A DNA stretch of 64,000 nt, taken from positions 980,001 through 1,044,000 of the forward strand of contig NC_134660.1 in assembly GCF_030463565.1 (NCBI RefSeq). Direction: 5' to 3'. Both the position numbers and the translations under genes were made by a program. The notes below the pieces were generated by a model that made no database searches, had not been told where the DNA came from, and saw only the letters and a list, made by a program, of their open reading frames with translations. The DNA comes from Pelecanus crispus. Its lineage: Eukaryota > Chordata > Aves > Pelecaniformes > Pelecanidae. Below are positions 41,709-50,500 of the stretch, piece after piece. Position 1 is the first letter of the stretch; every line of letters starts with the position of its first letter.

Positions 41709-44700
41709 GTAAGTGTTTTGGAAAGCTCACAGTGTATTTTGAGCCTTTTCCAGCTCCCCACTGGAGGCAAATGGGCTTTTTCCATTGGCATCTTGGTAAG
41801 TAGGTGAGAACATGAGTCCTGAGGGAGATCTCAGAAAATAGAGACAGCCAATTGTAGAGAGATGAGCAAATGATAAAAGAGATATCAAACTAAAGCCCTG
41901 AGCCTTTGAGCCAGAGCCAGGAACTCCCAAGTTTTCCCTACAAACTTCATGGCTCTGGGTTAGGAGGAACAAGCTGGAAGTCAACCAGGAAGAGAAGAAG
42001 GTTGGCTGAGAACTAGAAACAAGGTGTAATCATCTCACGTGAACGAGGCTAGAGGGCATCCAGTATTTGGAAGCTTCTGAAAATATGACCAGTTACAGAA
42101 AGTAGGTATAGAATAAAGACTTTCCCTCTCTTTCCCTGACTCCTGCTACAAAATTTCCAACTACCACCTGAGACTATCCAAAAGAATCCTTACTGGAGCA
42201 GTAGGTGCTGCTGAAATCCCAGATAATAGTACCAAAAAAGGATCAGCCTTGAAATCCTTTGCTAACTTAGGTAGCCGCTGACTATGTCTACACTGTCAGA
42301 TCAGCACAAGGTCAGCCCTTGTCTCCTGCCATCCACCCCGATCCTCTTGAGGACGCAGGAGAAGGTTTCCTTGGCCGTAGGTGGGCACACTTGGTGCCTC
42401 AGCTCGCAGCCAAAGTCCATGTGAATCAGGCTACGGCAGGGAAAACCACACTGGCTCCAGACTATCAGCAAATGTCCTGACCTCGCCTCCTCCCGAGTTC
42501 TCAAATCTGAGCTGCAACTGTGTTAGCGGCCAGCAAAATGGATGAGGAGCATGCTAGCCCCTTCTGTGGCCATCTCCTCGTGTTACCCTGCAGGAATTGT
42601 CACCTGGACCAAGAGAGATTAAAAGCCATCACAAAACCTTGCTGACTGGGGGGACCGCATGGGCCACCGCGCGTAGCCCAAGCACAACCCCGCGCAGCAC
42701 GTGCTCCCGCCCCGCGCTGGGCTCACTGCCTCTGTGCTCTTTCCCCAGCGTAAGCATAAGGACTCCCAGTGCCAGACCAGTGCAAAGACGCTACTCGGAG
42801 GCCACCCTGGCAAGCGATTACAGCCGCACGATGGATAGCATGCTGAAGAAGAACTTTGTGGAATGGTTGCTAGCCAGACGGGAGAAGAAAAGCGAGTAAG
42901 TGTGTAGACTTCCAACGCTCCTACGATCCAAACTTACAGCTGTCGTCAGCCAACTGATGGCTGCAGAAGAATGTAGGGCCGAGGATATTTTTCTTGGACT
43001 GCAGCAGTGATTCTCTAGAGAGCTGGTTTTCTTTTTTGCTTTTATTTTTCTAAGTGCTAGAAACGTTTCTGGTCTGTCGGCACACAGTACAACTATCCCT
43101 CTCCCTGTCCGGGACCGCCGCCTTCTCTGGCTGCTGGTAGCTGGGGCGGGAGGGAGCCGGGTTTTGTGGAAAAGCAGCATTTTGGCACCCTCTTGTGGCA
43201 CCTCGGCTGGTACCGGCCCCTCTCGCCTTTTCCAGCGACATCATCGAGCCCTACAAGCGGGAAGCCGAGCCCCAAGCATCAGCTGCGAACGGCCAGAGAT
43301 TGGACCTGGGCACCCAGGAAGCCAAAGACTTCTTCGCCTGGCTTCTGAAAGCCAAGAAAAATCAGAGGTGAGATCGGGGAATAGAAAAAGCCCGGTGGCA
43401 GGGAGGGATGAGGTCCCCAAAGTGTTTAACTTTGGAAGGAATGTTTGGGGGCAGGTATCGATGGTGACGGTGTCACAGAGGAAAATGAGAGGATTTTGAT
43501 TTCAAAAGGAAATGTTACGTTTTGAAATTCGGTCTCGTGAGTGAGGAAAAGAACAAAGACAAAAAAAAAAAAGCCTCCCTAATTTTGAAACTTCTCACAA
43601 CATACAAATTTCAAAAATATAGACTTTTAATAGAGAAAAAGTAGAGATTGGGGTCTCTTGGTTTTGAAAATGTCAGCACAGCCTCATCAAAACCCAGCGC
43701 TTTGATAAGGTCAAAGCATGGACATTTTACAGGGCTGAAGCGCATCCGCTCCTCTAACATCCCAACACCACCGAAACGGAGACATGAAAATGAAGTGCTT
43801 TGACCTAATCAAAACAAAGCCCTCTCAAAAGAAAACTCCCCAGTGAAAAGAAAACCGAGATGAAATTGATACATCTCTGCAAAATATTTTGATCTGATCA
43901 AATCAACCCACAGGGGGGGAAAAAAAACCCCACCTACTCGTTCACACTCTCAGCATGTTGACCGGTTCATTTTTAAAAAAAGAAACAAACCAGTTCTTCC
44001 TCGTATCACTGCTGCAAGCTCTTAGTATGAGACAGACGCCTGTCATCCAAACGTGAAACCATGCAGGAGGGATGCTTGCCTGGCCCAGGAGGAATTTCCC
44101 AGTTTGTTTCTGATCTGATCCCTGTTTGTTTCTGTTTCTGATCCCCCTTTACCGGGGACACTCAGGCAGATTTTTTTTTTTCTTTTTCTTAAGATGTAAT
44201 CATCTTAAAATCATCATGATCACGGTAATGATGGCGATATGAGCTGGCTCGGAACAGGTACCACCGGGCAAGGTAACCGAGCCCATATGGAGCCCTGTGC
44301 CGCTGCCGCTCGTGCCTCCGCGCCCCAGCCATCTGGCTGAGAGCACGCTTGTGCATCTCGGCGCGGCGCGGCTTTGTGCTGTGTCAGCACATCCACAGCC
44401 TGTCAATAGCCTGTTTCACCTCCCCCAATCTTAGCTTATGTCACAAATGTTCAAAAAGCAAATTAGACACATGAGTCCAAAGAAAAATCTGTTCTCAGGC
44501 GCCTTCTATATTTAAAAAAAAAAACCAAAAACCAACCCACCAACAAATGAATGAGGGATACGTTTCCTTTCTTGAACATGAAGGGGATTTTACAAAACCT
44601 AACAGGTTGCTGCTGCTTAGTCCTAAAATGGTGGCAAGAAGGAAAAAAAGGCACTTACCGCACACAGCCCACATCCTTCAGACACAATCCTAGTGTCTTC

Positions 44701-46656
44701 TGGCAAAAAAAAAAAAAAAGGAATTTCTAACTACAGGGAGTCATGGGACAGTCACCCAGAACAAGAATCTGGGGGCATTTGTTGTCTTTTGCAGCCTTTG
44801 CATGAAAACCGCTTTAGAAACCAGGGTGCTGGGGATGACCTGGGGTGGGGGAAATGAGCACAGTTATGGTTCACAGAGGTGTCTCAGGCCAAGCACTCAG
44901 AAAATCAGACACCGAGAATTGCTAGTCATACGGAAAATACAGAATCAAAGAAACGAGGGCTTTGAGGGATCTCAAGAGGTCATTCAGTCTGACCTCTGCT
45001 CCAAGGCAGGATCAACGCGCCCTAAACTGTTCCTGACAGATGTTTGTCTAACCTGCTTGGGGGGGACAGACATGCAGAGGGGAGAAAGGAAACCTTTGAT
45101 GCTAGAGATTAATCGGCTTGACTAGCTTCATTTAAAAAAAAAATTGTTTTCTAGTGTCTCACTTAATCTCCTTAATTGCAAATAAAAAATGCGACTTGCA
45201 GGGGAAAGTCCTTCTTGGAAACAAAGACTTTCCTTTGTGAGTTTGGAGCATAGATGCGGCTTCACCCACGCTCTGCCTTTGTTTTGATGCCTGCTGGGTC
45301 TGGGAGGAGGTGGGGAGCGAGGGGGTCACCGGCCCACTCCTTCTCGTGCCCCAAGCCTGACAGACGTTCACATGCCAAGATCAAGGCGCTGTTGTGTGCA
45401 AAGAGCTCACCACGTCAAAAAGATGTTAAAGCTTTTTTGCGGGTTTATCTGAGTCAAAGATACTAGAAGACAAGGAAAATAAAATATCCCTGCGAACTTG
45501 AAGGGACGGGGATACGAGGCTGTTTCACGCTGCATCTGGATTGTTGCCTCTCCTCTGTCTTTATGGCATGGCACATTTCTTGCAGTTTTACTTCTCCGGA
45601 AGGTTCAGAAGGTTTGAAGGATGTTTTGAACCAGGAGTTTCTGACATGGCTGATGTCGGCCGATCTCTGCAGACCAACGTGAGTGGTGGCTCTCCCTATT
45701 CCTGCTGTTAACAGCTTCCCTACAGGTCCTTTCCCAGCCCTTGTCCCCAACGGTACTTGCTGCGGTGCTCAATCCACGAATTTAGGATTTCTTGAGATAT
45801 AACCACTGAGTGCTTACATGGCACAGCTCAGCTGGGTTTGACTGGAGAGTTAAGAGCTCCGGCCAGAGTTTGGTTCTGCAAAAGTATCTTCAGACCATTG
45901 ATACAACAAAGACACAGGGGAAGACAAATTTCAAAAAATGACTGCCTAGAGAAGGGAGGTTAGTAAATCCTTTTCCCCTTTTTAATGAGGAAAGGTGGTG
46001 TTCTTCAGAGCACTTAACAGGAAATACTTTTTCTGTGCATTGTGCACTGCTGTGAAAGGCGTTCAGAGAGAAACACAAGAAACTGGGATGCAAAAGGTGC
46101 AGGGGAGGTCCCCGAGGAGGCTCAAGGGAATGGCGAGCCCATCCCACGCTAGGTTGAGGAAAACGAAGGCTGAGAGACAAAGTCACCGTCTATAAAAAAA
46201 GAGAGCAAGAAAAGAGCTGTTTATGCTAATGGCAGAAGCTGGCACAAGAACAAAAAGGGATGAACTGGCCATGAATAAATGTAGGTTCGAAATAAGAGGC
46301 AGCTCTGTGCTACAGACAATTCCATGCAGCTCGGTCAGACAATGTGAACAGAGAAAACAAATAACTGTTGAGCTCATACTGCAGCCTTTCCTGCGGAGAA
46401 ACGCTTATTTGCATCTCCCTCCTCTAACCAGCTGCCGATTTTCCTCAAAACACGTAGGTAGGTACTATTAGATGCTAACTTTGATACGCGTCCTGCTATC
46501 AGAATGGATTTGCAAGGTACCAGAGGGGGCCGGAGGGTAGAGAAGGCAGTAACTGCTGCCTCGTGTCCTGCAGGAACCAGAGGGAAGGGGGTTAAGTGCA
46601 GCACCACAGGAATTTATGGTTTTCTCTCCCACTTCTGCTCTGTTAGGACTCTGTAA
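41635..46656 (+). CDS. GIP: GIP precursor (gastric inhibitory polypeptide), complete
   Basis: Precursor of the incretin of enteroendocrine K cells, secreted and acting through the class B receptor GIPR. Five coding exons (41635-41708, 42749-42895, 43236-43367, 45586-45678, 46647-46656) join to 151 residues (human 153). Signal peptide about 1-20 (hydrophobic VLSLLLASLGFVL), propeptide to the RR site at 38-39, mature hormone from Tyr40 (YSEATLASDYSRTMDSMLKK then NFVEWLLARREKKSDDII), Lys-Arg at 81-82, then a C-terminal region. That region holds two more helix-like segments, QEAKDFFAWLLKAKK (101-115) and LNQEFLTWLMSADLCR (132-147). The last aligns with the human C-terminus ending in an LCR motif. 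Two adjacent ATGs open the frame. Identification is firm; roles of the C-terminal segments are unknown. Confidence 0.95.
42749..42895 (+). CDS. GIP: GIP exon 3 (mature hormone)
   Basis: 147 nt, residues 25-74, phase 2-2. It encodes the propeptide ending PVQRR and then GIP from Tyr40 (codon at 42792). Position 2 of the hormone is Ser where mammals have Ala; positions 4 and 6 are Ala and Leu where the family has Gly and Phe. Acceptor TTCCCCAG, donor GTAAGT. Confidence 0.95.
43236..43367 (+). CDS. GIP: GIP exon 4 (GLP-like C-peptide module)
   Basis: 132 nt, residues 74-118, phase 2-2. It encodes the hormone's end (DDIIEPY), a Lys-Arg site, then EAEPQASAANGQRLDLGT followed by QEAKDFFAWLLKAKKNQ. 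The second half matches the C-terminal half of GLP-1 (QAAKEFIAWLVKGR) at 8 of 14 positions, with conservative changes at most others. Acceptor TTTTCCAG, donor GTGAGA. Confidence 0.92.
43686..43902 (+). promoter_or_regulatory. GIP: TCF/LEF-like motif cluster in GIP intron 4
   Basis: Within 220 bp: ATCAAAA (43686-43692), CTTTGAT (43700-43706), AAGGTCAAAG (43707-43716, nuclear-receptor-like), CTTTGACC (43798-43805), AATCAAAACAAAG (43807-43819) and the perfect inverted repeat TTTGATC-T-GATCAAA (43888-43902). Wnt/TCF control of incretin genes is known in mammals; activity here is inference. Confidence 0.35.
44938..45065 (-). mobile_element. Old CR1/L3-type LINE 3' fragment
   Basis: The plus strand reads GATCTCAAGAGGTCATTCAG, then TCTGACCTCTGCTCCAAGGC, CAGGATCAA and TCCTGACAGATGTTTGTCTA then ACCTGC. 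This matches the antisense form of old amniote CR1 3' regions as I remember them (ACCTCGAGAGGTCATC, CAGTCC, GGCAGGA, CCCTGACAGGTGTTTGTCTAACCTG). The element's 3' end is on the left. It is truncated and much diverged, so an old insertion in GIP intron 4. Confidence 0.75.
45586..45678 (+). CDS. GIP: GIP exon 5 (second C-terminal helix module)
   Basis: 93 nt, residues 118-149, phase 2-2. It encodes SFTSPEGSEGLKDVLNQEFL then TWLMSADLCRP. The counterpart of the human end DLLRDLLIQELLACLL plus an LCR motif, but keeping the Phe and Trp of the family helix. Acceptor TTTCTTGCAG, donor GTGAGT. Confidence 0.93.
46647..46656 (+). CDS. GIP: GIP exon 6 coding end
   Basis: Acceptor CTGTTAG, then ten coding bases finishing residues 149-151 (TTL) and the TAA at 46654-46656. 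The exon continues as 3'UTR to about 46795. Confidence 0.88.
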
Positions 46657-46770
46657 GTCCAGGACCTTCCCGAGGAGCTCACTCTTCATCCTATCAAGAC
46701 ACGTGAGGAGGAGGAAGATGTCTCATAGTCACTCTGTTCTGTGCATATCGTCTATTTTGCTAATGCAAGC

Positions 46771-46776
46771 AATAAA
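46771..46776 (+). terminator. GIP: GIP poly(A) signal
   Basis: AATAAA about 115 nt after the stop codon, followed by AGTTTAGTCTG. Cleavage is expected near 46790-46800. Confidence 0.85.
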
Positions 46777-46889
46777 GAGTTTAGTCTGAAGCTGAAATAA
46801 GACTCAGATAAGACTTGATTTGGGGATGGACTATAAAATATTACTCAAAATTGCTTAAAAAAAAAAAAGTGTCCTTCCAAACAAGGCTC

Positions 46890-47520
46890 ACCAGAGTCAC
46901 GACACACCCTGTGCCAGCAAATCGGCCTGCGGCGGCTGAACCGGCACCCGGAAAGGTCCGGACCGGGGGTCTCGGGGGTCTCGGGGGTTGGACCCGCGAT
47001 GACTCAGACCCCGGCGCTGGCCGGGGGCGAGGGGCGAGGGGCCGCGGGGAGCCGGGCCCTGCAGCCACCCGCCCGCCCCCCCTTCCCAGGGCCTCCCCGG
47101 GACCCGCCCTCCCTCCCGGCCCCCAAACCGGGGCTCCCCTGCCCCCGGCGGGACCCCCTCCCCCGGGGGGACACCCCCTCCCCAAACAGGGACCGACCGG
47201 CACCGCGGGGTCACCCAAATCGGGGCTCCCCCCGCCCCGGGGGAGGCTGGCACCCCCTCCCCTGAGGGCTGCAACCCCTCCCGGGGGGACCCCCCCAAAC
47301 GGGGCCTCCCCCACCCCGGCGGTCTCCCCCCACGCCCCCCCGCGCGGTCTGAGGCCCCCGATGCCCCCCCAGGCCCTCGGAGGGTGCCCGGGGGGTCCCC
47401 GTCCCGCGGGGGGGGGGGGGGGGGAGCCGTGGGTGCCCGTGCGTGGGCCCCCCCCGTGCGTCACCGCGCCCGTCGCGGGGAGATGACGTCAGGCCGAGCG
47501 CGACGGGCAGCGGGGCCGGG
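46890..47520 (+). promoter_or_regulatory. SNF8: SNF8 CpG-island promoter, with CRE
   Basis: GC-rich DNA dense in CpG and G/C runs (13-14 G near 47409-47423), beginning about 100 bp after the GIP poly(A) signal. A full palindromic cyclic-AMP response element TGACGTCA at 47484-47491 lies 30 bp upstream of the SNF8 ATG. There is no TATA box, as usual for a housekeeping gene. The start site is probably close to the CRE. Confidence 0.65.
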
Positions 47521-47574
47521 ATGCACCGGCGGGGGGTGGGCGCGGGCGCCATCGCCAAGAAGAAACTCGCGGAG
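47521..47574 (+). CDS. SNF8: SNF8 exon 1
   Basis: Residues 1-18, ATG within the CpG island; donor GTGAGG, phase 0. Confidence 0.96.
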
Positions 47575-50500
47575 GTGAGGGGCGCCGGGCCCGGGGGCGT
47601 GCTGGGTCCGGGGAGGGGGGGACCGGGACCCGCCGGGCCCGGGGTGGGGGGTGCCAGGCCCGTCGGGGGGGACACCGGGACCCACCGGGCCCGTGGGCGG
47701 CGGGGCCGGCCCGTGGGGGGGGTGCCAGGCCCGGGGGGGTGGGGGGCGACACACCGGGCCCGTGGGGGGGTGGACACCGGGACCTACCGCGTCCGTGGGC
47801 AGCCGGGCCGGCCCGTGGGGGGCGGCTAGGCCCGTGGGGGGGTGGACACCGGGACCTACCGGATCCGTGGGCGGCGGGGCCGGCCCGTGGGGGGGTGCCA
47901 GGCCCGGGGGGGTGGGGGGCGACACACCGGGCCCGTGGGGGGGGTACCAGGCCCGTGGGGGGGTGGACACCGGGACCTACCGGGTCCGTGGGCAGCCGGG
48001 CCGGCCCGTGGTGGGGGGGAACACACCGGGCCCCACCGGGCCCGTGGCAGGGTGCCAGGCCCATGGGGGGGACATCGGGACCCGCCGGGCCCCTGTGGGG
48101 AGGCACAGGCCCCGTGTGAGGGGTGCTGGGGGATGCTTGCCAGCCCCCGGGGGGGTGCCAGGCCCCCCAGGTCTCGGGTGGGGAGCTGCCAAGCTCCATC
48201 GGTGCCGGGTGAGGGGGTGCCAGGCCCCTTCGGCCCTGGGGTGGGGTGTGCCAGGCCCGGGTGGGGCCATCCCCGTCCTCACAGCCCTGCTCCACGTCCG
48301 GGGTGCTCCGAGCGTCCTGGCAGCCTCCCCGCTTGCCCAGGGCACAGGGCCGCGTGTCTTCCCGGTTCATCCATCTTTGAGGAGCATCTCCCTCGACTGG
48401 TTTCAGTTCTTGGTTTGTGTCTCCTTCAGTGCTGTCCCCATCATCCCGTTTTCCTCCTGCAGGCGAAGTACAAGGAGCGAGGGACGGTCCTGGCCGAAGA
48501 CCAGCTGGCCCAGGTGGAAGCTCCGCCCCTGCCCTGGCAGCGGGAACAGCTGTGGGTGTGAGCCCAGCCGCAAACCTGGGCTTCGATTCCTCTGCTTCGG
48601 CGCCCAGAGCGTTATCCACGAGCAGCGCGGATAACAATGGCACCCCTTAGGCTGCCTTTCCGTCAGAGAGCTGTGATGTTTGCTGCAGGTCTCGCTCTGC
48701 CTCCCTTCTCGAGCCCTCAGCAACATCTCATTTCTGTGCAACCGTTTCTGCCCCTGTACATCACAGAGTAACTGCTGCCCCCCTTCTGAGCCCGTCCCCG
48801 GAATCAGAACAGCCCTTTGCCTTGTCTTATCTCCACTGACATTAAATTGTATTCAGTGTTAAAAGCGTACATGTAGAGAATTCCAATTCCGTCGAGCGAT
48901 TTTTATCTTGTTTCCTTCCTTTAAGACCACTGGGGCCATCTGCACTGGGTAGGCAGCACGTCAGAGACCGGAGTGTTTCTTGAGGACTCTGCTCACTTAG
49001 TGCCTGTTGGGAGCTGTGCTTACAGAAAAACTGCACTGTGTGTTAAGACAGAAATGCTTCTCTGCAATTCTCTTTCAGATGTCTAAGCAGCTGGACATGT
49101 TTAAGACCAACTTAGAAGAGTTTGCCAGCAAACACAAACAAGAGATCCGTAAAAACCCCGAGTTCCGGGTCCAGTTCCAGGATATGTGTGCCACAATCGG
49201 AGTGGATCCTTTGGCATGTGAGGAACAGGCGCCGGGGTTAATGACTAGGGATTCATCTCACTGTTCTCATACTGTAAACAGCTCGCAGCGAAGCTGAAGT
49301 TTCCATGAGGAAAGCTGGTGCTGTTTGGCTCTTGGGGTTTGTGAATTGGTGTAATGTACCTTTGGGTGTTATTTACTTAAAGGGTGGGGGAAAACAGGTG
49401 GAGGTAACCAAAATGGAGACTCTTCCTTGGCAGATCTGAGAGTCCTTGCAGCGAGGTTTGCGAGCAGTCTGCTTCGCACCAGTAATTGTTAAGGAAGGGT
49501 ATTTTTGCCAGTGGTCCAACCGCTTTCCCCTTTCTCACTTCACAGCTGGTAAAGGATTCTGGTCAGAGATGCTGGGAGTTGGAGACTTTTACTATGAACT
49601 GGGTGTGCAGATCATTGAAGTTTGCCTGGCTCTGAAACACAGGAATGGAGGTGAGGATCCTGCCATGTCTGGTTTCTAGGAGATACAGGAAATAGGAGGA
49701 TACCTTTTCCCTGTGGAAAATGAGTCACGTGGCTCAGTGTAGTGTTCTTTACGAGATTTCACAAATTACTGAGATGGCAGTTTTGTCTTCGTTGTCCCCA
49801 AAAAGCTTTGTTTTGTTTCTACAACATGTTACAGCTACACCACTGGTAATCGCCCACAGTCATTGATTTCTACAGAAATCGACCAACTGTGCCCTCTTTA
49901 GTTCACAAAACTGTAACTCACAGCGTCATGGGGAAGGAGCAGGGATCAATGGCAGTCTTGAAAGAGTACAAAACATAAGTTACTGCTTTGAGCCTGGCAG
50001 TAAGATTGTCTCTAGAGGATCACAGCAATATCCAGAAGAGTTGGAATGCCAGTGCTAAGTGCCGAATTAAAAGATAGTAGATGTTCTTCACGCCAAAAGG
50101 GCAGTCTGGACCAGGAATGGGCTACAGCAAAGCCAGTTGAAACTTGAGTCCAATCCATTTGTGGGAGAAGGTGACAGCTGACTGCTGCACCTTAGTTCTG
50201 GGAACAGAAGTGACTCGATGCTTATCTCGCCCAAGGCTTGGTATCGGGAACAATGGACAGCCGCTTGTAAAAGGGAAGGCAGGGGTGAGCCAGGGGCAGA
50301 TGCACAAAGGACCCTTGACAGCTCTTGCTGCAGTAATTTTGTTGCTACGCAGTAATGCTTTCCTGTCTCCTTTTGTTGACCCCTAGGCCTGATAACACTG
50401 GAAGAACTTCACCAGCAAGTGCTGAAGGGAAGGGGGAAGTTTGCTCAGGATGTCAGCCAGTGAGTGTCTGTCTATTACAGCAAAGGGGCATCAGCATTCA

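Noticed and set aside
46815-47486. 223-residue Pro/Gly-rich open frame upstream of SNF8
   Set aside because: CpG-island sequence is open in all frames; there is no domain or coding signature.
47489-48643. 384-residue open frame antisense to SNF8 exons 1-2
   Set aside because: It comes from the Pro/Gly/Ala-coding G-rich minisatellite and the CpG island. It is not conserved protein and is antisense to firm exons.
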